Assembly: GCA_018263435.1 (NCBI GenBank)
Contig: JAANXD010000077.1
Span: forward strand, 21,031 to 85,030
Reading direction: 5' to 3'
DNA: 64,000 nucleotides
DNA from: Candidatus Scalindua arabica
Lineage (GTDB): Bacteria; Planctomycetota; Brocadiia; Brocadiales; Scalinduaceae
Both the position numbers and the translations under genes were made by a program. Position 1 is the stretch's first letter; each line of letters begins with the position of its first letter. The notes under the pieces were generated by a model, which had not been told where the DNA came from, made no database searches, and worked only from the letters and a program-made list of their open reading frames with translations. Positions 24,461-32,346 of this stretch are shown piece by piece.

Positions 24461-25612
24461 ATGGAAATTCCGGCTCTAAAGAAAGAGATTATAGATTTGA
24501 TAAATAAGAGAGGGAAGATAACGTTTGCTGATTTTATGGAGTTGGCGCTTTATCATCCTGCACACGGGTACTACGCCTCCGGGAAGGAGAAGATAGGTAA
24601 AAAGGGTGACTATTACACAAGCTCAGATGTTCATCCCGTATTTGGTGAGCTTATTGCCAGACAGTTGGAACAGATGTGGCGGCTGATGGGGAAAGGCCGG
24701 TTTACGGTAGTAGAGATGGGAGCTGGTAAGGGCTGGTTTTGTTATGATATACTTAATTTTATAAAAAAGAAATTTCCAGAATTCTTTGAGGAGATTGATT
24801 ATAAGATAGTAGAGATAAGCCGGAACCTTATTGAGAGACAATCCAGTGCCTTGAAGGGACTGGAAGAAAAAGTATCATGGGAATCTTTTTCTGAAGATGG
24901 CTTTTTGTTTGAACCCATAGTGGGGAGCTTTTTATCAAACGAATTTGTTGACTCGCTTCCGGTACATCAGGTGGTGGTAGAGGATGATTGTCTTAAGGAA
25001 ATATATGTAACGATTAAGGACGATAAATTTTGTGAGGTAATTGATGATCTGTCAGATCCGGTACTGGAGGACTACTTTGCAAAGCCTGAAATAGACCTGA
25101 AAGAGGGGCAGAGGGTAGAGGTGAATCTGAAGGCACTGGATTGGATGAAGAACATACCTCATTACTTAAACAGGGGTTTTGTTATTACGATAGATTATGG
25201 ACATCTTGCCGAAGACCTCTATTCTGAACAACGGTACAAGGGGACATTGATGTGTTATTACGAGCACACTACAAACGAGAATCCGTATGAGAGAGTCGGT
25301 AGTCAGGATATAACATCTCACGTGAATTTCAGCAGTTTAATGGATGCAGGAAAAAGATGTGGATTAAACACAACCGGCTTTACCAGACAATCAAACTTTT
25401 TAATAGCACTTGGCATTCTTGATGAGATGAACAAGGCGCAGGGAGACATCGGCAAGCTCCTGACAATAAAAAACCTTTTCCTGCCGGGCGGGATGGGTGA
25501 TGTATTTAAGGTATTAATCCAGCATAAGGGAGTAGATAACCCGGAATTAATCGGTTTAAGGAGTATGTCCGAACCCGGGCTTGTAGGGGAGGTTGAGGGA
25601 TTGGGAGGATAG
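24461..25612 (+). CDS. SAM-dependent methyltransferase, MidA/NDUFAF7 (DUF185) family
   Basis: A 383-aa protein. Recognisable family segments are ITFADFMELALYHPAHGYYA, the GDYYTSSDVHPVFGELIARQ stretch, the SAM-binding VVEMGAGKGWFCYDIL and the central SFLSNEFVDSLPVHQV, then FVITIDYG and later LIALGI. Mitochondrial members methylate an arginine of complex I subunit NDUFS2. The bacterial role is less clear. It is a stand-alone gene with no complex I genes in the window. Confidence 0.9.
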   Translation: MEIPALKKEIIDLINKRGKITFADFMELALYHPAHGYYASGKEKIGKKGDYYTSSDVHPVFGELIARQLEQMWRLMGKGRFTVVEMGAGKGWFCYDILNFIKKKFPEFFEEIDYKIVEISRNLIERQSSALKGLEEKVSWESFSEDGFLFEPIVGSFLSNEFVDSLPVHQVVVEDDCLKEIYVTIKDDKFCEVIDDLSDPVLEDYFAKPEIDLKEGQRVEVNLKALDWMKNIPHYLNRGFVITIDYGHLAEDLYSEQRYKGTLMCYYEHTTNENPYERVGSQDITSHVNFSSLMDAGKRCGLNTTGFTRQSNFLIALGILDEMNKAQGDIGKLLTIKNLFLPGGMGDVFKVLIQHKGVDNPELIGLRSMSEPGLVGEVEGLGG

Positions 25613-25635
25613 AAGTAATATTCACCGCAGACCTG

Positions 25636-25656
25636 CCCGCCAGTTTGTTAGGCGGG
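25636..25656. repeat. Dispersed hairpin CCGCC-AGTTTGTTA-GGCGG, copy 1
   Basis: CCCGCC and GGCGGG pair around AGTTTGTTA. The same hairpin is at 58419-58437, and a looser relative is at 63888-63909. The following GACGCAGAGAACGCAGAG is another common dispersed string. Confidence 0.7.
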
Positions 25657-25764
25657 GACGCAGAGAACGCAGAGAAAAGAAATAGATGGGAGATATTGTT
25701 ATTTAGGAATTACGATTTTAGATTTACGATTTGAAAACACATAAGTTTTGATTAAAGAATTAAA

Positions 25765-26658
25765 ATGAGGCATAAAGAAATCAGCTCAATGCTACGAGTC
25801 TTGTTGTGGGCTTTAGTGGCAATCTATACTTTCGTGCTCCCATATTTAATTGTTATCTACAATGCTATTGTGAAGCACTTCTCAGCTGCAACAGCGGGGA
25901 AAGTTCCCATCACCATCGTCATCGTTATGGGGGTTGTCTTTTCTATTGTGGTCCTGGCCCTGAAAAAGAATATAAAGACCCTGATACTGTTAATTCCCTG
26001 TACGATTATCGTTTGGATCTCTATTTCTTTGCAACCCAACCCTAACAAATATATCCACATACCTGAATATGTGGTCATGTCATGGATTCTGTTTGAGGCC
26101 CTTTCTACTGATTACAAGGGTAGAGGGATATTTTGTCTTGTTTTCATATGCGGTGCTTCACTAGGTGTTGTTGATGAAATGATGCAGGGGATTTTACCTG
26201 GCCGATTTTATGGTTGGCAAGATATGATCATGAACTCTGCTGCAACCGTTATTGGAGTCCTTACACTCGTTGGCCTTAGAGCGCCGCCGGCAGGCGATTG
26301 GACCTGGATCGGATGTCTGAAGCAATACAAGAAGGCTCTGGGAATTACACTCTTTGGAGCTGCGGGAGCAGTCCTGATGTGCGTATCTCTTTTCAATGTT
26401 CAAGCACACAGGACGTTTGAGGGTGTTTATCCCGGTTGGTTACTGGGCTGGAGCGGCCTGTTTGTGGTTGCAGGCCTGGTTGTTTTTATTTTTCCCGGAC
26501 ATTTTTGTATGCCGCAGCGCACCTCCAGCTACAATGGTTCAGCCCCATCCGACCAGGTAGTTACAACCCGTCTTTGGACCCTGTGCCCGCTTGTCATCCT
26601 TATCGTTATGCATGGCATGGTGGTGTTTACAATCGCTAAGGGACTGGCCTTCTTGTGA
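25765..26658 (+). CDS. VanZ-like integral membrane protein
   Basis: A 297-aa multi-pass protein. The first 170 residues have the VanZ layout: transmembrane helices, IHIPEYVVMSWILFEAL, then GASLGVVDEMMQGILPGRFYGWQDMIMNSAATVIG, which carries the conserved E-x-x-Q and D-x-x-x-N motif of the family. About three more helices follow in the C-terminal part. The VanZ domain occurs in resistance and phage-defence-linked proteins, but many are housekeeping and uncharacterised. The upstream gap carries dispersed repeats rather than an evident promoter. Confidence 0.8.
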   Translation: MRHKEISSMLRVLLWALVAIYTFVLPYLIVIYNAIVKHFSAATAGKVPITIVIVMGVVFSIVVLALKKNIKTLILLIPCTIIVWISISLQPNPNKYIHIPEYVVMSWILFEALSTDYKGRGIFCLVFICGASLGVVDEMMQGILPGRFYGWQDMIMNSAATVIGVLTLVGLRAPPAGDWTWIGCLKQYKKALGITLFGAAGAVLMCVSLFNVQAHRTFEGVYPGWLLGWSGLFVVAGLVVFIFPGHFCMPQRTSSYNGSAPSDQVVTTRLWTLCPLVILIVMHGMVVFTIAKGLAFL

Positions 26659-26741
26659 GACTCCCCCTGGACTGGAAAGCGCTGAGGACAAGCGAGGACA
26701 AGGAGACGCAAAGGACACAGAGAAAAAAATAGGGACAAGAT

Positions 26742-27032
26742 GTGGCACTCATGTCATTATTGATTAGACATCTTATGACAAAGCTGAAACTGGATTTGCA
26801 TGAAATATGCAAGAATGGGAATTTGATTGAAAAAGAACTCCATCGAATAATCGAGGAGGCCAATGAGAAAAGGATAGCCCTCGTGGAAATTATTCCCGGG
26901 AAAGGGAGCGGCCAGTTAAAGAAAACCGTTCTACGCTTTCTGGACCGCCCTGAAATAAAAAGGAAATATCATCGTATTAAAAAGGACAGTAAAAATTATG
27001 GAAGAGTTTTTGTGCATTTTAAACATGATTAA
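26742..27032 (+). CDS. Smr domain protein
   Basis: A 96-aa protein made almost wholly of a small MutS-related (Smr) domain: LKLDLHEICKNGN with the DLH motif, then VEIIPGKGSGQLKKTVLRFL with the GKGSG loop. Smr domains are nucleases acting on DNA junctions or RNA. The track start is a GTG at 26742, and an in-frame ATG at 26751 is the alternative. The gene follows a repeat-rich gap and precedes a GIY-YIG nuclease gene on the same strand. Confidence 0.8.
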   Translation: MALMSLLIRHLMTKLKLDLHEICKNGNLIEKELHRIIEEANEKRIALVEIIPGKGSGQLKKTVLRFLDRPEIKRKYHRIKKDSKNYGRVFVHFKHD

Positions 27033-27072
27033 CTGCCGAGTAAATCTTAAGAAATGATAGGCCTATCTTGCT

Positions 27073-27372
27073 GTGAGCAACAATAAAGTGAATAATTGGT
27101 TTTTGTATTTGATAAGATGTAAACATGGGCGACTATATACTGGCATAACAACAGATGTAGAAAGACGATTTGAAGAACACAATGGCCATGATACGAAAGG
27201 ATCAAAATACTTAAGAGGAAAAACCCCTTTAAAACTGGTTATGAAAAAGAAGATAGGAAGCAGAAGTTTGGCGTTAAAGATTGAAGCAAAAGTAAAGAGA
27301 TTATCAAAAATAAAGAAAGAGTTGCTGGTAGACGGCAAAATCAATATAAGGGATATAAAGGAAAATATTTGA
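27073..27372 (+). CDS. GIY-YIG endonuclease domain protein (YhbQ/UPF0213-like)
   Basis: A 99-aa single-domain protein. WFLYLIRCKHGRLYTGITTD carries the (G/W)xY...YTG core, followed by the catalytic Arg in VERRFEEHN and a conserved Glu in LALKIEAKVKRL. Length and lack of extra domains place it in the YhbQ-like group, which has nuclease activity on branched or hyphenated DNA. The start is GTG. It lies 40 bases past the Smr gene. Confidence 0.88.
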   Translation: MSNNKVNNWFLYLIRCKHGRLYTGITTDVERRFEEHNGHDTKGSKYLRGKTPLKLVMKKKIGSRSLALKIEAKVKRLSKIKKELLVDGKINIRDIKENI

Positions 27373-27476
27373 TACTAGGGGATAGAGTCCTCTCCTTTAT
27401 GCTAAAGTTGTCCTTGTTTTGTCAACCTGTTCTAGGACATGATAATAGTATTTAGCATCTGATTGAGGTTCTTAGA

Positions 27477-28292
27477 ATGTATGTAAAAAATATGAACTCG
27501 TTCAGGATCTTATTGGCCTCTTTCTTATTCCATATCATATGTATTAATAATGCATTTGCACTTCGCCCCTTTGTAACAACTAATGCTGGTGTTGTAGAAA
27601 AGGGGAAGGAAGAACTGGAACTTGGATACTTCGGTATAAAGGAAGAGAAGAATCCCGGCAGAGACGAACTTACAATCGAATTTCCTAAAATAAGCCTTCA
27701 TTACGGTTTATTCTGGGATATAGAGTTTACTATGGAAACGGTGGGAGAATTTGTAGACGACAGGCAAAAGGGAGATTTCGAACTTAGAGAACAGCAGTTT
27801 TCTGACACTGCAGTATTCCTGAAAAAAATCTGGCATCGGGGGAAAGGGATCATTCCAAATTTTGCCACTGAAACAGGCATACTCTTTCCCACAGAAAAAG
27901 GTGGTGAAAGGATTGATTTTAAGGGAATAGGTATATTTACCTGGGAGTTTAAAAGTTTAACATTTCATACAACCATAGGTGGTGCTACAGAGAGAAAAAG
28001 AAGGCCAGAGAAGCTTGGAGATGAAGAGATCGAAGTTGAAGAAACCAGAGAGGTTTTTATATACGGAAGTATAATTGATTACGAAGTTAGTAAGGAAAAA
28101 GGGCTTCATCTCGTATCGGAATACAGTCTGGAGAAGGTGGAAAAACAAAACATCGAACATCAGGTATTAGGTGGAATTGTGTGGGAGGGTCCATGGAATA
28201 TGGAGTTTGATGCTGCTACATTCTGGGGGCTTAACAGTGATAGTATCGATTGGGGAATGACCACCGGTATAACTATATTAATGGGAAAATGA
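27477..28292 (+). CDS. Exported protein, probable outer-membrane beta-barrel
   Basis: A 271-aa protein with a signal peptide (FRILLASFLFHIICINNAFA). The mature part consists of alternating amphipathic strands (ELELGYFGIKEEK, FDIEFTMETVGEF, FTWEFKSLTFHTTIGG, VFIYGSIIDYEVS, MTTGITILMGK), like the small barrels annotated as phenol-degradation MetA-type or transporter proteins. An ATGA overlap couples its stop codon to the start of a mono-haem lipoprotein, which suggests that the two products are made together. Confidence 0.65.
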   Translation: MYVKNMNSFRILLASFLFHIICINNAFALRPFVTTNAGVVEKGKEELELGYFGIKEEKNPGRDELTIEFPKISLHYGLFWDIEFTMETVGEFVDDRQKGDFELREQQFSDTAVFLKKIWHRGKGIIPNFATETGILFPTEKGGERIDFKGIGIFTWEFKSLTFHTTIGGATERKRRPEKLGDEEIEVEETREVFIYGSIIDYEVSKEKGLHLVSEYSLEKVEKQNIEHQVLGGIVWEGPWNMEFDAATFWGLNSDSIDWGMTTGITILMGK

Positions 28293-28630
28293 ATACTTCT
28301 AGTTGTTACATGACAATTTTAACTGTTTTCCTGTTGCTTATTCAACAAATCCTTTCCGGCTGTGCAATGACGGCTTCACAGGGTATTTACAATGAAGACG
28401 CAGGATTAAGTGATCGACACGTTTTTCAAGATAAATGTTCTAAATGTCATGAATTGCCGGACATTAAGGCGTATCCTTATTCTGCAGACGACTGGGCAAA
28501 GATAGTTGACTTCATGCTCGATACAAAAGAGGCCGAACAACATATATCAATGAAAGAGGCAGAAGTGATAAAGAATTTCCTTAGAAGGCATTCAATTCTC
28601 AATCATCCACCATTGTTCAATGAAAAATGA
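28289..28630 (+). CDS. Mono-haem c-type cytochrome lipoprotein
   Basis: The ORF track starts at 28250, but the ATG at 28289 is the sensible start. It overlaps the previous stop (ATGA) and opens a lipoprotein signal peptide ending in the lipobox ILSGC (C25). The 113-aa product has one haem-binding motif CSKCH (C50, C53, H54) in a short domain. A conserved-looking ADDWAKIVDFML helix and KEAEVIKNFLRRHS follow. It is probably a small periplasmic electron carrier or sensor attached to a membrane. Translational coupling to the barrel protein suggests a shared function. Confidence 0.85.
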   Translation: MNTSSCYMTILTVFLLLIQQILSGCAMTASQGIYNEDAGLSDRHVFQDKCSKCHELPDIKAYPYSADDWAKIVDFMLDTKEAEQHISMKEAEVIKNFLRRHSILNHPPLFNEK

Positions 28631-28668
28631 AAGGTGCAAGTAGTTTTTGTTGTGGAAATGCTAAATTG

Positions 28669-28752
28669 TCACCCTGAACTCGTTTCAGGGTCTTTGATCC
28701 TTAATTTGATTAAGGACTGAAATATATAGATTCTGAAACAAGTTCAGAAGAC
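28669..28752. repeat. Inverted-repeat element with CCTGAACTYGTTTCAGG arms
   Basis: The left arm ACCCTGAACTCGTTTCAGGG and the right arm TCTGAAACAAGTTCAG are inverted copies with a few mismatches, and each arm is itself palindromic. Between them CCTTAA and TTAAGG form an inner stem. The sequence resembles a widespread dispersed repeat containing CCTGAACTTGTTTCAGG. Confidence 0.7.
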
Positions 28753-28824
28753 ATTTTTAGGTATTTACGTCTTCCAAACAAAAATAAGTAAAATATACAA
28801 AGTTTTTAAAAGGAGGTAAGTAAG

Positions 28825-29919
28825 ATGAATGAAGACACAGCAAAAAATACAACTTCACAACTGGAAGAAAGATTAAATCGAAGGGATTTTGTGAAGTTTG
28901 GTTTAACCATTGGTAAAGCCGTATTCATTGGAGGGGTATTGATAGGGAATTTCACAGGTTGTACGACTGCGTCAAAAAAAGCTGATAAAACAAAAGCTGG
29001 TAAGGAGGCGCCTGTCAAGTTTGTCCACATAACAGACACCCATGTTACATTTACCGGCAGAAACAAAACATCTCTCTTCGAGGAAAGCTTTAATATCTTC
29101 AGGGATATCATAGGCCAGATCAACGAGATGGGCGATATAGATTTCATCCTCTTTGGCGGCGACAATATAAACAACACAGACCCAGGTACAAAAGGATTTG
29201 ACGAATTTATGAATATCATGTCGAGTGTTAAGATCCCCTACTTTGCCCAGTTCGGCAATCGTGAGGTATCTCCCATCCCTCCCGGAGTCGCACTTTCAAA
29301 GGAGCAGTATGCCGAAAAGATGAAGGGTCACGGACTGGACATAAGCAGTTATTCATGGAGCGTGTCGCCGGTACCGGGACTGAGAATTCTGGGATTAGAC
29401 ACCACTATAGAGGGCCACGATAATGGTAAAATTTCTCAAACAGAAATCAAATGGATTAAGGAAGAAGTTGCAAAGTATCCAAATGACATGATTATCACAC
29501 TCGGCCATCATCTCCTTCTTCCTACATGGGGGAACAGGGATATACCAAAATGGAAGAAGAAATATCTCCTGAAGAATTACCTGGAAGTCAATACGATCCT
29601 TGAAGGTGCTCCTCAGGTCAAGGCGTGTCTGATGGGACATCACCATATCTCGAAAGTCCAAACAGTTAATGGACTACATTACATCGCTTCCCCTGCAGCA
29701 GTTCAGTATCCGCACGCCTTCAGGACAATAACGATTAATGATAACGAAGCCAAGCTACAATTCCATCAGGTCAGGAACAAGAGAATTATAGAACTGGGGA
29801 AGCATAATCTGTTAACAAGTAAAAATGCTGAAGAATACGCAGGCGGCAAAGCTGATGACATACTGGCCTATTGTCACGGCAGTGAGGGTGATAATAATGT
29901 TACTCTGAAGATAAGGTAA
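28825..29919 (+). CDS. Calcineurin-like metallophosphoesterase, twin-arginine exported
   Basis: A 364-aa protein. A twin-arginine motif NRRDFVKFG (R19-R20) precedes a hydrophobic segment ending in FTGC (C46), so it may be a Tat lipoprotein. The metallophosphoesterase motifs are D71-x-H73 (DTH), GGDN (D113), GNRE (145-147), GHH and GHHH. At the third motif the canonical GNH(D/E) has Arg in place of His, which is the catalytic acid in many members. A strong ribosome site (AAAAGGAGGTAAG) drives it. It is downstream of the barrel/cytochrome pair but separated by a repeat element. The substrate is unknown. Confidence 0.88.
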   Translation: MNEDTAKNTTSQLEERLNRRDFVKFGLTIGKAVFIGGVLIGNFTGCTTASKKADKTKAGKEAPVKFVHITDTHVTFTGRNKTSLFEESFNIFRDIIGQINEMGDIDFILFGGDNINNTDPGTKGFDEFMNIMSSVKIPYFAQFGNREVSPIPPGVALSKEQYAEKMKGHGLDISSYSWSVSPVPGLRILGLDTTIEGHDNGKISQTEIKWIKEEVAKYPNDMIITLGHHLLLPTWGNRDIPKWKKKYLLKNYLEVNTILEGAPQVKACLMGHHHISKVQTVNGLHYIASPAAVQYPHAFRTITINDNEAKLQFHQVRNKRIIELGKHNLLTSKNAEEYAGGKADDILAYCHGSEGDNNVTLKIR

Positions 29920-29951
29920 GGGATTGACGATTGAAGATTTAAACCTAAGTT

Positions 29952-30089
29952 GAGCGATTTTATGTTACATACCGTTGTAGCCGCTGGCTTTAGCCTGCGT
30001 TGTTCATCACTTGATGGGGCTACGTAAGTTACGCAACCTCAAGGTTGCGGCTACCAGCCCGATACTCATTCTGGCAGGCAAAATCGCTC
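29952..30089. repeat. REP-like palindromic element, copy 2, with extra outer arms
   Basis: The core 29977-30054 has outer arms GTAGCCGC and GCGGCTAC, inner palindromes GGCTTTAGCC and AACCTCAAGGTT, and GCGT/ACGC pairing, the same plan as 1921-1993. A further inverted pair, GAGCGATTTT (29952) and AAAATCGCTC (30089), encloses it, so nearly the whole 140 bases can fold. Confidence 0.78.
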
Positions 30090-30195
30090 TATTCAGGTTA
30101 CATATAATCCAGTTTATTATGTGTTATTCAGTACATTCTTGGCAAGTCTTTTGGACAGGTTTTTCCTAGGAATTGCTTAGCTGTTCCAAAGGTAT

Positions 30196-30600
30196 TTATG
30201 GTGATATGAGTTTGACGGTTGGGAAATATGACTTGTATCGCGGCGTATCTCTTGTCATTAATTCCAGTTTGTCTACGGCGGCATGAGCGCCTATAAAAAA
30301 GTCCGGCAGTGGAGACAGCTTGGTTCCCTTACGCTTCCTGTATTTAAGATATGTCTTTCCGGCGAGGAAAAGAGCCTCTTTCGGTATTTGCAAGGGTTCG
30401 AAGCCGCATCCTGATAAAGCATCTTCCAGTTCTTCAATACGTTTAAAACCTATAGAAACCTCGGAATAAATAATAGGATTTATGTATATAGTGTGAGTAT
30501 AACTGTATTGGTGGAGCATTGTTTCCGACCATTCTACCCAACCGGAATCTTCTTCAAATAGATCCAGTATAACATTGGAATCAATCAATATTCCGGTCAT
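30196..30600 (-). CDS. VapC-type PIN domain ribonuclease toxin
   Basis: A 134-aa PIN-domain protein with the acidic metal-binding residues D7 (LIDSNV), E47 (SEVSI), D100 (LPDFFIGAHA) and D118 (TRDTPRY), all in the right places for an active RNase. It overlaps the upstream AbrB-type antitoxin by the four bases ATGA. Together they form a type II VapBC module. Confidence 0.92.
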   Translation of the reverse strand: MTGILIDSNVILDLFEEDSGWVEWSETMLHQYSYTHTIYINPIIYSEVSIGFKRIEELEDALSGCGFEPLQIPKEALFLAGKTYLKYRKRKGTKLSPLPDFFIGAHAAVDKLELMTRDTPRYKSYFPTVKLISP

Positions 30601-30824
30601 TTTCTGCCTCTGGTTAAGGCCATAATTTCATCCGTAGTCATCTTGACAGTTGCAATACCCCGGTAACGGCGAAATTTGTTGTTCTCCGGAACTGTTACCT
30701 TTTTCTTTGTTAAATACACTCGCCTGCCTTCTTCCTGAAAATTAATGTCCGTATTTGGCGTAATCCCCAGTTTTTCACGAATATGGCGGGGGATTGTTAC
30801 CTGCCCTTTGACTGTTACCTTCAT
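30597..30824 (-). CDS. AbrB/SpoVT-type VapB antitoxin
   Basis: A 75-aa swapped-hairpin DNA-binding protein (VTVKGQVTIPRHIREKLGI) with a C-terminal tail likely to block the toxin. It sits immediately 5' of the PIN toxin gene with an ATGA overlap and has a good ribosome site (AAGGAGGTG). The module probably autoregulates from the promoter region at about 30840-30880. Confidence 0.92.
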   Translation of the reverse strand: MKVTVKGQVTIPRHIREKLGITPNTDINFQEEGRRVYLTKKKVTVPENNKFRRYRGIATVKMTTDEIMALTRGRK

Positions 30825-30881
30825 TATTCCACCTCCTTAGAAAAGTAATACCGGTAATAGTATTACTTCAGTATAGTCTTG

Positions 30882-31393
30882 TCAAGTATTATTGTTTTCT
30901 GTGTTATTCAATGTCAGATACATTTCATACCATTCGAAACCGCCATGTGTTGATTTTGATTTTCCCTTGCTTAAGAAACCATAGTTTTGATAGTAGGAAA
31001 TGAGTTCGGATTTACAGAGTAGTAGAATCTTCTCTTTTTTAAGTCCTTTGATACTTCAATAAACCTTGTCATCAGTTTCTTAGAGACATCATTTCTCTGG
31101 AATTCTGGCAAGACGGCCAGTGAGAAGATAACCATGTTTTTGCCATCTTTAACATGTCCGACCATGTCCTTAAGTTCTTCGTCGGTTATATCTTCTTTGT
31201 CTGTGGATGCGCTATTAACGAGTCCTATTATATTACCACTGGATTCAGCAACCAGAAATCCGTCCGGAAACAGACTTATCCGTTTTTGAATTTTTTCCCT
31301 TGTTGCACCGTCAGAAGTATAGCAGGCGGATTCCACTCTATAACAATTATCTAAATCATTATCCTCAACTTGTCTGATTACCAAATCGTTCAC
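30882..31393 (-). pseudogene. GNAT-type N-acetyltransferase, frameshifted
   Basis: The open frame (31393 down to 30971, 140 codons) carries a GNAT fold: VIRQVEDNDLDNCYRVE, GFLVAESSGNIIGLVNS, and MVIFSLAVLPEFQRNDVSKKL with the acetyl-CoA loop. After KDLKK it runs off as RRFYYSVNPN and stops. In another frame the expected ending continues as EKILLLCKSELISYYQNYGF, then STHGGFEWYEMYL, to a TGA at 30882. Adding one A to the A6 run near 31035-31040 restores a gene of about 170 codons. A real mutation or a sequencing error are both possible. It overlaps the upstream gene by ATGA. Confidence 0.8.
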
Positions 31394-32022
31394 TTAGTAC
31401 TGTCGGGATTGTCGTCAAAAATGTCTGCAATACCGTCGCCATCCTTGTCTCTCAGGAAATCAGTATCATTGTCATTGTTTAATACCCCCTCTCCAAACGG
31501 GTTGGATATTTTGCTATGTCCTCTGAAAAAGCCCGGTGATTCCTGATAACCGGTTTCAATCTCTGTTACAGTGATTTCTCCATTAACTATAAAACTGAAG
31601 ATACTAGAACGATTGCCCGGCTTTATTGTTGCATCCGGCTTTTCAACTGTAAATTTAGTTTTACTGCCTGCGCCGAAATACCCGCCATACGTCCAGACAA
31701 CTTGTTGATCTTTACCTCGTATAGTAACTTTGGAGTCCCAGAGTTTTGGGCCTGTAACATTGTTCCTGAATAGGTGATCAGCTGCCGTTGCATCTTTGGA
31801 TATAAATTTTATAGTTACTGATGCAATATTTTCGGCATGATGCTTCGGGTCGGGTTCATTCTGGTCATCATTGGTTATCTGAAAACAGTATCTGATGAAT
31901 CCGGGTACATAGGTTGCGTTAACATCCGCTCTGACAGAATCGGCAACAACACTCTTTGCCCCTGTAAAAATACTGAGGCACAGCGTGGTAAAAAGTAATA
32001 TTTTGCTAAATTTCCCTTTCAT
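31390..32022 (-). CDS. Exported protein with C-terminal thrombospondin type 3-like calcium motif
   Basis: The track starts at 32061, but the ATG at 32022 is preferred because it follows an AAAGGAGA ribosome site and opens a signal peptide (FSKILLFTTLCLSIFTGAKS). The 210-aa product has a beta-rich middle (VTIKFISKDATAAD, VTIRGKDQQVVWTYGGYFGAG) and ends with DKDGDGIADIFDDNPDS, a calcium-binding DxDxDGxxD repeat. It is likely extracytoplasmic. The stop overlaps the start of the acetyltransferase frame by four bases. The function is unknown. Confidence 0.75.
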   Translation of the reverse strand: MKGKFSKILLFTTLCLSIFTGAKSVVADSVRADVNATYVPGFIRYCFQITNDDQNEPDPKHHAENIASVTIKFISKDATAADHLFRNNVTGPKLWDSKVTIRGKDQQVVWTYGGYFGAGSKTKFTVEKPDATIKPGNRSSIFSFIVNGEITVTEIETGYQESPGFFRGHSKISNPFGEGVLNNDNDTDFLRDKDGDGIADIFDDNPDSTK

Positions 32023-32180
32023 TGAAGGTGTCTCCTTTCTGTTTGCTAGATTATTATTCATGTTGACATTATGCTATTTTACAGATTCTTATGAAGCACA
32101 AAATTGTTATTGAAAGTATCATGAATCGGACAAAAAATCAAGGGGAGGTAATAAAAAGTAAAAAGATTGTAAACTAAAAC

Positions 32181-32208
32181 TTGACATTTTATAAAAAGTA
32201 TATACTAT
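32181..32208 (+). promoter_or_regulatory. Sigma-70-like promoter upstream of the Cache protein
   Basis: TTGACA, a 16-base spacer and TACTAT (an overlapping TATACT is closer). It lies about 140 bases before the ATG of the 32347 gene in an otherwise empty 320-base gap. Confidence 0.45.
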
Positions 32209-32346
32209 TAAAAGCCTCATAATGTATTAGTACTCACCCACATACCCATTAATCAACAAATTGGGCACCAGTTGCATCTGCAAAAATCAGTTTGAACAAA
32301 TCTGGAAGAAACGTTATTTTTATAGTTAATTAAATTTCACAGGTTT

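Noticed and set aside
28806-29219. 137-codon minus-strand frame
   Set aside because: Antisense shadow of the metallophosphoesterase, which has clear motifs and a ribosome site.
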